DNA of 25,264 nucleotides from Guillardia theta CCMP2712 (lineage: Eukaryota > Cryptophyceae > Pyrenomonadales > Geminigeraceae): contig NW_005434667.1 in assembly GCF_000315625.1 (NCBI RefSeq), positions 316,655 through 341,918 on the forward strand. Reading direction: 5' to 3'. The notes beneath the pieces were generated by a model. It ran no database searches. It was not told the origin of the DNA and worked only from the letters and a program-made list of their open reading frames with translations. The translations under genes were made by a program, and so were the position numbers. Within the stretch, counting starts at the first letter, position 1. Each line of letters opens with the position of its first letter. This document shows, one piece after another, positions 7,970 through 17,494 of the stretch.

Positions 7970-10006
7970 AAACTTTGGGAGGAAAGACGAAGAGACAGAC
8001 TGCAGACAAGCAGACAAGCAGGGGAGGCAAGTTGAGGGCAGGAGGGGGACGGGGAGAGGGGAAGGTACCGATGGAGAGGCTGCGGTCGCTGTAGATCACT
8101 TTGGGCATGTTGGTCGCCACGTCGAAGTGGTCGAACTCGATGTCGGCGAAGGCATCAAGGAAGTCGTAGATCGCCTAAGTTCACCCTCAGCTCAGCAGGG
8201 TAGCAGCTGGGGAAATCACGACAGACCTGAACCTTGTCGGTATAACAAAACCTGCGCTGAAGGCGCGAGCCGTCGGGCAGCCTGAAGAGACTAAGTTCCC
8301 TCCACCTCCTGCATCCTCCTCACTTGATAGCAATAAGAGACGTCCCTTCCCCGGTCGGCTCCGGCCCCATGAACAGCTCCTACGCTGCTCCTCAGAACTG
8401 CCGGTCCAACCCGCCCTTCTCACCTTCTTTTCTTCTTTCCTCCTCAATCGTTCCACTTCGTTTCTCGCAGCTTCCTCTTCAGCTCTCCTCGCCTGGTGCC
8501 ATGTAAGAGCCGTCAAAGCACCTGCACTCTCACCGCGGCTTCTGCCTGCTGCTGCTCCCTCAACGCTCTCTCTCGCTCCTCCTCTTCGCGCTTCCACCTG
8601 CTCAGCCGGATACTCACACAAGGCGACGATACCTTTCTTTGCTCCTCCGCCTCTCGCTCGCGCAGCTGGTCCTCTAGAAGTGACTGCTGGAAGGCGAGGT
8701 CTTGCTCCTCCCGGATGCGCCGGTCCATCGCTCGCTCCTCACTGCAACCAACGGCTCAGGGTTTAGGGTTTAGGGTTTAGGGTCAAGCCCGCCGAGCAAG
8801 TTCAACACTCACGCTTCCGCTCGCTGAGCGACGAGCTGAGGCCCCTGGGTCTCCATGATGTTCATCAGCCAGTTCATGAGAGCCTCGCGGCTGACCAAAC
8901 CTGCCAAGTGCGTCACCAACCCAGTCAGCTGAACTCCTGCTGGACCCTCATGCGCGTCGCAGACGGTGGTCTGGTTGTCGATTGTGGTTGTGATGACAGC
9001 GACGTAGGGGAAGCCCGAGGCTCGCAGCAGCATGCTCACGTTGAACGCCTGCACGCACTCTCAGGCCCGCGAGAGTCGCTCAGGAACAGGCGGAGGCTCC
9101 ACCTCGGAGTCGACGAGACTGCCCATCCAGAAGAGGAAGTTGTCATCCATGAAGTCCTTGAGGACCTGCAGGCAGCTCAGATTCTCCTCACCCGCAAGCG
9201 CAAGAACTCTAACGCATCCCTCCCACCTGTGTGCACAAGGTGTCTCGCAGGAACTCAGGAGTGTCCTGGTGGTAGGGGGCGTGCAGGTAGACCACAAGAA
9301 ACTTGAACTCTCGCTTTGCCGCGTCCACCGCCTTGAACGAGTTAAAAACCTTCCCTCTCATCCCTGCTCCCTGCCCTCCTCCACCACCTCCTCCTCCCAT
9401 TCATTATCATCATCATCATCATCATCATTTTATCAGCAGCGCAGCCGCATGGCTTTCATGGCAAGCATTTCTCACCTCCCTAAAGCTTCCCGTTTGAGCT
9501 GTTGGATGCACATCTCCATGCTCCAAGTTGAATCTGTCGATGAATTTCTGACAGGAGAAGGATCACTTGAGGGGAGCGGGGGATTGAAGAACCTGAGCCT
9601 CGGTCTCGATCCTCCTCTCAGCCACGTTCCTGTTCCCAGTCCCGAAGACAGAAGCTGCCACAGTCTCTCATCTCCTGAAACTCAGCGATGCTCGACTCAC
9701 AAAGGAAGCCCAAGAGTCCTCGCCGCGCTTGGCCTCTGCTTCCCACCTCTTCCCCTCCCCGTCTTTCCGTCGCTGTCTCGACACGCTGGGTCGAGTCTCG
9801 CTCATCCTCATGCGCAGCAAGAGCTGTCTGCATGGTACAATCACGATCTGGGCGCCGGCTCTTCACCTCTACCACACCTGGACCGCGTGGTCGAGATCCC
9901 AGCCATGAACCTCCAAGCAGTTGACACACTGCTCAACGTTCTGCCAGCCTGTGATCTCCTGGAAGGAAGAGATCATCCGATTCCTGTCGAGCCCCATCGC
10001 TGACAT
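7856..10006 (-). CDS. UBA-UAS-UBX domain p97/Cdc48 adaptor (FAF2/UBXD8-like)
   Basis: Exons 10006-9878, 9827-9785, 9654-9593, 9547-9476, 9331-9227, 9165-9103, 9048-8946, 8900-8813, 8741-8633, 8590-8534, 8492-8424, 8379-8324, 8281-8233, 8175-8070 and 7923-7856 sum to 1179 nt (392 residues). Residues ~10-43 form a UBA (FQEITGWQNVEQCVNCLE). Residues ~79-215 are a UAS thioredoxin-like domain (AKREFKFLVVYLHAPYHQD, FLFWMGSLV, ASGFPYVAVI). Residues ~216-300 are a charged coiled coil. Residues ~303-392 are a UBX domain (LPDGSRLQRRF, AIYDFLDAF, EDAGLKPQALLFVQ). Such proteins bring ubiquitinated clients to the p97/Cdc48 segregase. The hairpin membrane anchor of human FAF2 appears to be missing, so a soluble role is likely. 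The p97-touching F-P-R loop reads N-M-P-K. Start: ATG 10006 is the first good one, but the frame stays open to 10099. Exons 2-3 and the 42-nt intron 8632-8591 are the least certain. Confidence 0.88.
8742..8812 (-). repeat. Interstitial TTTAGGG telomere-like repeat in a UBX-gene intron
   Basis: Three perfect TTTAGGG units at 8762-8782, preceded by AGGG (8758-8761), lie inside a 71-nt intron with donor gtgagtg and acceptor ggttgcag on the minus strand. TTTAGGG is the plant/algal-type telomere unit. Coding exons flank it closely on both sides, so it is an internal insertion and not a chromosome end. Confidence 0.85.
9332..9475 (-). repeat. UBX-gene intron enlarged by a CAT/ATC microsatellite
   Basis: A 144-nt intron (donor gtgagaa, acceptor gttcaag on the minus strand) between the codons for GSFRE and AVDAAKREF. 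Plus-strand CATCATCAT runs occupy about 9406-9428. Confidence 0.75.
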
Positions 10007-10610
10007 CTGCCAGCATGTCACTATGCCGCCACTGAGACTAGCAGAGGGAGACCTTGAAAGACGATTGCAGCGAAGAAAATCACAAGGCAACCGAGACAAT
10101 CGCCCTCAATTCACTTCAGATCGCCATCACTACCACAGCCTGCTAAGGTACATCAGTATGGTCACAATTTTCAGTACCCGCTGTCAACTCTGAACCCCTC
10201 CCTCAACCTCTGCTGTGCTGTGCTGTGCTGTGCTGTGCTGTGCTCTGCCCCGCTGCTTCCCTTCCCTTCCCCACCTCCATTTTCCTCTACTTGCTTCCCT
10301 TGATTCTGATCTCGCCTCTGCACATCTATGTTCTTTGCTCCCTCCCCTCCCTTCCCTTCCCTTCCCTTCCCTTCCCTTCCCTTCCCTTCCCTTCCCTTCC
10401 CTTCCCTTCTTCTCTTCCTCGTCAGCCATTCTCATCAACCCCCATCCCCACGCAATCCCCTGTCTTTATTACAAATTGCAGGTTGGGGTGGGGGGTATTA
10501 GGGGTTTGGAGAATGCACTATGAGGAGGGGGTAATCAACTATTGTTATAAGGGGTACAAGTAAGTCCGATTACCAAAATCGAGGTAGGGGTGACAGAGTC
10601 CCCGACCACG
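10007..10610. promoter_or_regulatory. Divergent intergenic region with GTGCT and TTCCC pentamer repeats
   Basis: This 604-bp region separates the start codons of the minus-strand UBX gene and the plus-strand EsV-1-7 gene. It holds a (GTGCT)n pentamer run at about 10211-10243 and a (TTCCC)n run of roughly thirteen units at about 10345-10408. Both are C/T-rich on the plus strand. No convincing coding exon or core promoter element is seen; reading frames across the pentamer runs are artefacts. Confidence 0.6.
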
Positions 10611-10649
10611 ATGGCCTCCGTACCCAGCTCGAACGACGAGCAGGAGCAT

Positions 10650-10682
<33 letters not shown>

Positions 10683-12499
10683 AAGGAGCATAGACTCATT
10701 TTCAAATATGAATTGGAGGGAGAAGTTAGAAGGAATAGCCTGAGATTTGTCCGTCAAAGTAGAAACGTGCGATGATCATGATGCGAAATGACTTCTATAT
10801 TTTCAGATGGTGACATAACGGAGAGCTGTTTGTGGTTTCTTTCATTTCCGATCGTTTGAAATGCAAACTTTCTGTCGATATCTTCTATTGTTTTCATTCT
10901 TGTTATCAATTCTAGGGGACCGTCCAGTAGTGGATGATTCAGATTTTGTGAGATGTCAGGGGAAACGAGACTTCTCTGAAGCTTCTGATTGTTCTTCTTC
11001 CTCTCAACACGTCGAACAGAGCAACGTCGAGGATCGACACGTATATTTGATCGATTGCCTGATCGTTTGTGAATGTCTTTTAACAGTTGAGCCGAATATG
11101 TCGAACGTGAGCTGCAGCTCCTCCCTCTTGTCTTCTCCCCGCAAGCTCCTCCTCTCCCCTCCTTCTTGCTCGAACTTTCCCGCTTACTTGGTCCAGATGT
11201 GGGGCATCCGACGTCTGCTACGGAGCCCTCGAGGGTGCGGCTCCTCATACGTGGAAGTTTCTTCTGTGCAGAAAGTGCGAGGGGGAAAGGAGGAGGGGCA
11301 GAGAAGGAGGAGAGAAAATGAGCGGGAATATAGAAGAGAACAAGAGGAACTCGAGCTCCTATGAGGAGCCGTACAAACAAGCAGGGGATGAGGGTGTCTG
11401 CCTGGGTAACGTCAATGAAGCAAGAGGGAAAAGGGAGGCGGAGGCAAACACAACAGAGCTTGGAGATGTGGAATTCTTGCCTCTTGCTCAGAGATGTTGG
11501 GTTTGCCCTCGCCAAGCGAGCTTTGGCAGTATTGGATCTTCACTTAGTCAAGCGAGGTTCCTCCTCCACCACCTTCTCGCCCTCTGACTGCCTGCTCACC
11601 TTTGCTCTTTCTGCTCTGCTCTCTCAATCCTGAATTTCTTCGCTGCTCACAGTATGGCAGGCATTGCCGGCAACATAAGTTGAGACACGAAGTAAATGTC
11701 AGGCAAACAAGCTGCATTCATCAAGGGTAATTGTTTCTTTATTGTCATCTCTTCTTCTCTTGAGGATCTTCTTGACACGACCGCCAAGTTGTTGGAAGCG
11801 AGCGATCTATGGGGACAGCAGGGACGATGCACGGGGACGGCGAGCACTTCGCTGTGCAGGTAAAGGATGGGGAGAGGAAGCAGCAGATGTGCTGAAAACG
11901 AGCTGGAAGATGAGAGAGGACTAGCGAAGCGAGGAGAGAGGCGGGAGAAGAGCGGAGGAAGAAGGAGAGAATGGAAAAGAGGAGAAGGAGAGAGGAGGAG
12001 GAGAGAGGAGGAGGAGGGTTTTCACTGATGGAAGCATGCAGCTCATCGACTCCCAGATGACATGGACTTGTCGCACAAGCTCTGCCTCGTTTCTGGATGC
12101 ACTCGCAGACCTGTGAGATAGCGATGGGGAGGGGGAGGGGAAGGGGGTGGGGGTTGTACGAGGGAGGGATGGAGGGAAGTTATTGAAAGGGGAGCAGAGC
12201 TTTGGCAGGCGACAGGGAGCAGCAGAGAAATGCTGGAGACACAAAGAACCAGATATGACAGACGTCAAGAACCGCAGGTGACGGTGCCCTTCTCTCCTCC
12301 TCTCATCTCACTCTCCTTCAGGTGTCTTCATCTGGAAGGGTGCTCCCGGAGGCTACATGTCCGAGGGAATGAGGGCTGGGAGGAAGGAGGAGGAAGCGAA
12401 GTGAGCGGGGAGGAGCGAGCTTTCGTCAGTATGAGCCCCAGGCATCTCTGCCGCCATCATATCCCGTCGCTGGTCGGCTCACGCTTTTGTTTTCTATAG
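10611..12499 (+). CDS. EsV-1-7 Cys/His repeat protein
   Basis: Exons 10611-10758, 10916-11040, 11087-11106, 11197-11556, 11661-11726, 11789-11859, 12042-12112, 12198-12277 and 12322-12499 sum to 1119 nt (372 residues). The C-terminal half follows the EsV-1-7 spacing C-x4-C ... C-x2-H-x12-C: HCRQH, then 12 residues, then CIHQGC; RCAAH, 12, CLVSGC; KCWRH, 12, CLHLEGC; and a last LCRHH. Conserved P/A-S-F-G or I-Y-G turns follow the second Cys of each repeat (CPRQASFG, CWKRAIYG, CTRRPSFG). The family takes its name from an Ectocarpus virus protein and includes the brown-algal developmental regulator IMM; molecular function is unknown, but the Cys/His pattern suggests metal binding. The N-terminal half is charged, with a Gln-Glu run (10638-10685) and extra Cys pairs (CRTCGASDVCYG). 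Exons 5-9 are firm because the 12-residue spacing is restored across splice junctions. Exons 1-4 rest only on splice sites and phase. Confidence 0.78.
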
Positions 12500-12505
12500 T
12501 CGAAT

Positions 12506-14092
12506 TTACAGCTCCTTATTTCCTCCCCTTCTGTCACTGTTCTCCTCATCCCCTCGTCCTCCTGCTGACTCTCTTGTCACCCTCTCAGTCCCGCCTCTCC
12601 CATTCTTCTCGTTTCGAGTCGCTGTCTCCTGTATGTTCCATCACTCCCTCCTCCAACGCTGCTGCCCAGAGGCCATGACTCTGCGTATTAACTCACTCAC
12701 TTCCGCCGCCTCCTCCTCCTCCTCCTCCTCCTCCTCCTCTTACATAGAACGCTGCTTGTGCCTGCAGTTCCGAGCCCAAGGACTCGAAGGGAGAGAGAAG
12801 GAGCATGTGGGACTTCCTCCGCAAGCCCGGGCCGAAGCTGAGGAAGGTGAGGAAAGAAGCACAAGGAGGTCAGGACAAGGAAAGTGCAGGGATGGGGCAG
12901 GCGGTGAGTAAAGCAGATTGATAGGAAGAGCGAGGGAGCAAGGAAAAGCGAAAGAAGGAGGGAGGGAGGGAGGGAGGGAGGGGCACCTCAGTCCATGCCA
13001 GTAGAGACCGTCTCCAGCGTACCAGCCGTATACGAGTCTCCTGTAAGGGATGCTCGAGCGGCTGGTGAGGAAGAGCTGGGGGTGAACGGGGTGGGTCATG
13101 CTCTTGCGGTGACGGAGGTGAACTTGGAAGCAGTTTGGGTTGTCGCGGAGAATTTCAAGTGAGTCCTGGATGAAGTTTCCGGTCCCATCGCACGTCCAGT
13201 CGTCCTCCAGGTGGAACACAAAGTCCGTCCTCACGTGCTGAGTCACCCGATCCAGCGAAACGACCTGCCCCACCCGTTCCTTATTGCATAGGATGCGGAA
13301 TGGGGGCCCTGACGGCTCCTCTTCCCCCGCCTCCAAGTTGGACATGTAAGTCGCCTGGAGCTGACGGCAGAGCGTCGCGTTCCCGCTGTCCTCGATCACC
13401 AGGACCTCCTCGATGGGATGAGTGTTGGCTGCGAGGAAGGACCGGATGGTCTCGGCCAGCAGTGCGGGTCTACCGCAGGACGTGATGGTGACGGTGACCT
13501 TCTCTTGAGCCGCAGAGGGGAAGGGAGAGAGGAGAAGCAGTTGCCAGTCCGCCAACAGAGCCAGTGAGATCCTGCTGTTGTCCTGCTCCTGTCGCCGATC
13601 GTCTTCGAGAAGATCGTTCCCAACGCAGCTCGAGCTGACGATCCCGTCCGTCACTCCCACGACCCTGCAACTCCTGCAGGCGGGAAGACCAACCTGGCGA
13701 GGACAAGGACGTTTGTCATCCTCCTCCTCAGGGACCATGAAGAAATCATGTCGCGCCACGAAGACATTCTCCGTGCGCTCGTGATGGACGACGAAGAGGG
13801 AGAGGTGTGCGAGGCCTGACACGTCCTTGCTCCAAGGCACGCGGAGCAGAACCTGCTTCCCCTCTCCGCACTCGCTCGCCTCACATACTTCGCTCACTTT
13901 GTAGCTCTGACTCCACGAGTTTTGAGGGAAGGAATGGCAGCACGAGAGAACAAGATTGAACGAGTCATGTAGATGAAATGAGTATCGTAGAAGCAGCTGA
14001 ATGTCAAGATGTTTTGCTCGCACTATCTCACGCGGACTGGGAGACAAGATCTCTAATTTTCCATGTTGAACTCTATCATTCTCTTCCAACAT
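12506..14092 (-). CDS. GT2-like (GT-A fold) glycosyltransferase
   Basis: Main exon 14092-12987 (368 codons), then 12837-12744 and probably 12628-12506, 440 residues in all. The catalytic region starts with VTVTITSCGRPALLAETI and continues EEVLVIEDSGN (nucleotide-sugar binding). It is followed by RTDFVFHLEDDWTCDGTG, where E-D-D takes the place of the metal-binding DxD, and by NPNCFQVHLRH. This order matches family-2-like transferases that read FHxEDDW. A hydrophobic run (ISLALLADWQLLLL) before the catalytic part could be a signal anchor for Golgi/ER lumenal placement. The first ~190 residues match nothing I recognise and may hide in-frame introns. Intron 12986-12838 carries GGGA repeats. If the donor at 12743 is not used, the protein instead ends in a short poly-Gly tail at about 12697. 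Sugar donor and acceptor unknown. Confidence 0.75.
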
Positions 14093-14519
14093 TCTGACTC
14101 CTTCCTGGTAGTCATTGCATTCCCAAGACGGGAATCCAGCATTGCACAGCTTGCTCAGGCTGTCAAAAGGTCAGTACAAGGGAGAACAAGCGCAAGGAAA
14201 AAAGCAGCAATTACCTCACTTCACCCCAGAGATTATTAGACGGCGGATCTTCGAGTTTGCATTCCCGTTGTTGAGGAAGAACAAGAAGAGCGAGGCAGAT
14301 CAAAGAAACCCAAGGTCTTGCTCTCTCTCTTGACATCCTCCTCCTCCTCCTCCTCTTCCTCCTCTTCCTCCTCTTCCTCTCTGTCGATCTCCCCTGCCCC
14401 CTCTCACAGCTTCACCATCTTGTTCATGTCCTTGGGGTTCAGATACAGGGAGCAAGCCCCCCTCAGATTCTGGGGTTCCAGTCGGACCCTCGGACGGGCA
14501 AGTGGGAGGGCCGCTGAGG

Positions 14520-15786
14520 ATGGGGAAAGAGAAGGAGAGGGAGAGGGAGAGGGAGAGGGAGAGGGAGAGGGAGAGGGAGAGGGAGAGGGAGAGGGAGAGG
14601 GAGAGGGAGAGGGAGAGGGAGAGGGAGAGGGAGGGGGAGAGGGAGAGGAAAGAGTTTACAGGAAGTAAGCATCGCATCATGAGGATCTAACACACTGCAC
14701 TACTGTCAGATATCACGAACATGCTGGATTCCCTCGTCCAAGGACAAGCAGAGGTGAAAGATCTCTTCGACATGCTCAGACAAGAGCAGAAGGACCTCAA
14801 GGCTAGGATGCAGCAGGACATGGAGAAGAAGACGAAGAGGAAGGTCAAGAAAGTGAGTCTGCCACACTCGACAACCTCTAGCTGATTTGTTCTTGCTCAA
14901 GTCTCCTGCACTCTCCAAACTGCAAGAAGCAACGCATCCCGCACATACCCGCAGGTATGGAATCAAGTTGCGATATGCGGATAGAGTCCCGAGCAACATG
15001 CAAGAATCAAGGATGAAAGATCACAAGGTGTGGAGCACGGGTAACAGCAGCCTAGAGGTTGACGACGAATTCTTTGAATGTCTGATCGAGCGAGAGCAAA
15101 AGCTGCTTGAGGTGTGGCAGGAGCTCAGCAATCGGAAGGCGGAGGTGGTCCAAGCCAACTCAGAGGACGGCAATGAGTCTACGGAGATGGCGAAGTTCGA
15201 GCAGAGGGTGAGCCGTCTCGAGCAGGAGATGCAAGCTGCAAAGCTTGAGCTGCATGAGACTGTCAGGGCCAACTGCCGCAGCCAGACGCTTGTCCAGCTG
15301 ATGGCGTCCAAAGTTGCGGTGCTTGAGAGCGAAGCTCCGAACAGAGGAAGCGTGGAAGAACTAGAGAGCCTGCTGCTGGAAACCGCGAGACGAGTTGAGC
15401 ACATGAGTCGCTGCAAAGCTGCACTAGACAGCGAGGCGATGCAGCTGAGGAGGCAGCTCCATGTCAACGAGTCCCTCGCACACCAGCTGCAGGAGGAACT
15501 CGATGCTGCCGTCGAGCAGAACCAGCTTGCGATCCTCGAGCTACAGCCCAAAGACTTCAGAGAACCGACGAGACCTTCCCCAGGACGAGCCGACGGAGTC
15601 GCACCAGCTGCTGACGTCATCACGTTACAAGCTCAGCTGCAGTCCCTCCGAGACGAGCTACAGCGCCAGCGAAGACTCGCTAAGTCGCTAGAGGAGGAGA
15701 ACGCGGAGCTGCGGAAGGAGAGCCCTGCAGCGTCACCGGATGTGCTTCGAATGATGGAGGCGCGAGGGAGAGGGAGAGACGATTAA
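14520..15786 (+). CDS. Coiled-coil protein with Arg-Glu dipeptide repeat
   Basis: Exons 14520-14664, 14710-14852, 14927-14954 and 15005-15786 give 365 residues. Residues ~4-40 are an R-E dipeptide tract encoded by a GAGAGG hexamer repeat. Then come MLDSLVQGQAEVKDLFDMLR and long heptad-rich stretches (FEQRVSRLEQEMQAAKLEL, AMQLRRQLHVNESLAHQL, LQSLRDELQRQRRLAKSLEE), so an extended coiled coil is likely. No catalytic motif is seen and I do not recognise a family. The introns (45, 74 and 50 nt) restore one frame throughout. The true start is uncertain: an upstream exon at about 14230-14314 (RRRIFEFAFPLLRKNKK) joins in phase at 14519, with the poly-CTC stretch 14315-14518 as intron, but no upstream ATG was found. 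The 3' end faces the next gene across 68 bp. Confidence 0.65.
14531..14650 (+). repeat. GAGAGG hexanucleotide repeat, coding for Arg-Glu
   Basis: About 17 near-perfect GAGAGG units with one GAGGGG interruption near the end. It is in frame as (RE)n in the coiled-coil gene. The other frames give (EG)n and, on the minus strand, poly-Leu/Ser/Pro; these are artefacts. Confidence 0.8.
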
Positions 15787-15854
15787 AGCAGCCGCCCTTT
15801 CTTCATGCCATCTCCTTGAGATCACGAGCAAGCAACCTAACGTAGCATGTGACC

Positions 15855-17406
15855 TCAAGCAGCTTGTAGCATGTCCTTATCCCACCTGAGACTGGCAGTG
15901 ATGGCTCGAAATGCGTTGGCCAGGAGCTGCTCCTGCTGTGTGAGGCTGAAGCGAAGCAACGCTCTCTTCTTCCCCGGTGCGATCGCCACCGCGCAAACCT
16001 GCAAGAGGCTCAAAGGGCTAGAAGGTCGCGACCTCCATCACCGCTGCCTCCTCTCGCAGAACCTCCGAGGCCTCAGCAGGTGACAACTGCGCGAGCATGA
16101 GAAGGAAAAACAGGCGAAGCTGAGAACCTCTAAGTCCGTCACGTCGATGGCTAGGTGAAACCCTCCCTTGCATGGCAGGCATCTCACGCCGGGAACCTGC
16201 TGGGAAGACCATCAGCGTCAGGAGTCGTCAGCCTCAAGTTCCTTGGCCAGCATTCTCGATGCGCCGCGTCTGACCCGTCGGAGGTGCGAGATCTGTTCTG
16301 ACGTCACCCCAGCAACGCCGAAGTCAAAGAGCACCGTCGCCTCCAGCCTGGCGGAACTTTCGGTCCACGAGAGGAACTTGTGCATCATGAAGAGAGAGGA
16401 GCCTGATACGCCTGCTCCGCTGCTTGCAAGTTTCTTTGCTGGACTTAGACCTCGCTTAGATGCAACAACAACTCTTACTGCTTCTACTCTCATCGCTAAG
16501 CTCTTCTCCATGATACCATGAGCACAACCCCAGCTGCTGATGCCTAAGAACAGGATACTCAGAGCTCATGGTAGACGCGCAAAGCTGATCACCCAGGGAG
16601 TGCGAGAAGTCTTGGACGACAACGAGTCTCTGCTTCAACATTGTCTGGTCAAAGTTGAATGTGCTGGCGGCACAGTCAACCTCTCGAGCTCAAAACGCGC
16701 TTGAGTCACCCACCTCTCCAGCAGATGCGCGTTCGACATGTCCAGCAGGACCCAAACGCCTTTCTGCAGTCACGAGCTGAGAACGTGCGGCTGCTACACC
16801 GGCCGTCACCTCGCGGCAGAGCTGCAGCAGCTCTCGTATTCTCGAGTCGCTGAGCTCCAGACCTGTCGAGAAGTGAGAGGGGCTGGGAGGAGAGGAGAGG
16901 CTGGGAGGAAAGGAGAGGCTGGGAGGAGAGGAGAGGCTGGGAGGAGAGGAGGATCCTCCATCAAGTCGCACCCGTGACTGAGCAAGGAGAGTTTAGCACG
17001 AGGACAGAGAAAGAAGAGTCCAGCAGGTTTGCGAGCTGGAGAGCGTCAGGTCACCGCACGGACAAGGCGACTAGACCTCTGGGAGAGAAAGCTGATCCAA
17101 GTCACAGGGGCTGCCGCGTGCTGATCCCCCAGTAGCTCTCAAGACCTGAGGGTAGAGAGCACTCCACATAGAGGGCATGAGAGCCTGCGACTCGTCAGCT
17201 CTCGCAGGTCACGAGATGTCGCAGACCTTCTGCTCAGATCCCACCAGGAGCTCCAGCAGTGCTAGCATCAGCTGCTCCGCACTGTAAGCCAGCACGACGT
17301 TCTCCGTCGAGATCGCATCCTCCTGCCCCATCGAGTGCTTGAGACACGTGAGAACGTCTCTCTTCAGCATGTCCTCTGAGAAGCTTGTCATCGCCTGCGC
17401 CAGCAT
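15855..17406 (-). CDS. Fold-type I aminotransferase homologue lacking PLP residues
   Basis: Exons 17406-17227, 17145-17077, 17035-16972, 16862-16810, 16763-16714, 16663-16593, 16543-16233, 16196-16128, 16086-16033 and 15998-15855 sum to 1065 nt (354 residues). The layout follows class I/II aminotransferases: GQEDAISTENVVLAYSAEQL (large domain), SVLVLNSPCSVTG (place of NPxNPTG), LELSDSRIRELLQLCREKG, VWVLLDMSNAHLL (place of the D-x-x-Y cofactor box), VVVQDFSHSLGG (place of S-x-S-K-x-x-G), and a small-domain end KGGFHLAIDV ... VAIAPGKKRALLRFSLTQ. The Schiff-base lysine is His, the cofactor Asn is Ser, the Tyr of D-x-x-Y is Asn, and no Arg follows the lysine site. The N-terminal arm is short. Catalysis by PLP is therefore unlikely, yet the frame is intact over ten exons, which argues for a kept pseudoenzyme. 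Intron 16232-16197 would need a GC-AG splice; exon 7 may hide an in-frame intron. Confidence 0.72.
16863..16971 (-). repeat. 18-bp minisatellite in an aminotransferase-homologue intron
   Basis: Four tandem copies of an 18-bp unit (GCTGGGAGGAGAGGAGAG on the plus strand, one copy with A for G) fill about 16882-16952 of this 109-nt intron. Confidence 0.8.
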
Positions 17407-17494
17407 ATGCTCAGCTGTTCATGTCTTGGATGCGATTACCATCAGGTCTCGTCCGGACACGTCGGGCATCTTATCACCCAGCATCTGTCGCAGG

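Noticed and set aside
8758-8782. Chromosome end marked by telomere repeats
   Set aside because: Only three units, and coding exons of one gene lie on both sides.
9032-10003. 323-codon plus-strand frame
   Set aside because: It is antisense to UBX-gene exons that encode clear UBA and UAS motifs; it has Ser/His/Leu runs and no domain.
10754-11515. 253-codon minus-strand frame
   Set aside because: No domain is visible, and it crosses introns and exons of the plus-strand EsV-1-7 model, which is supported by Cys/His spacing.
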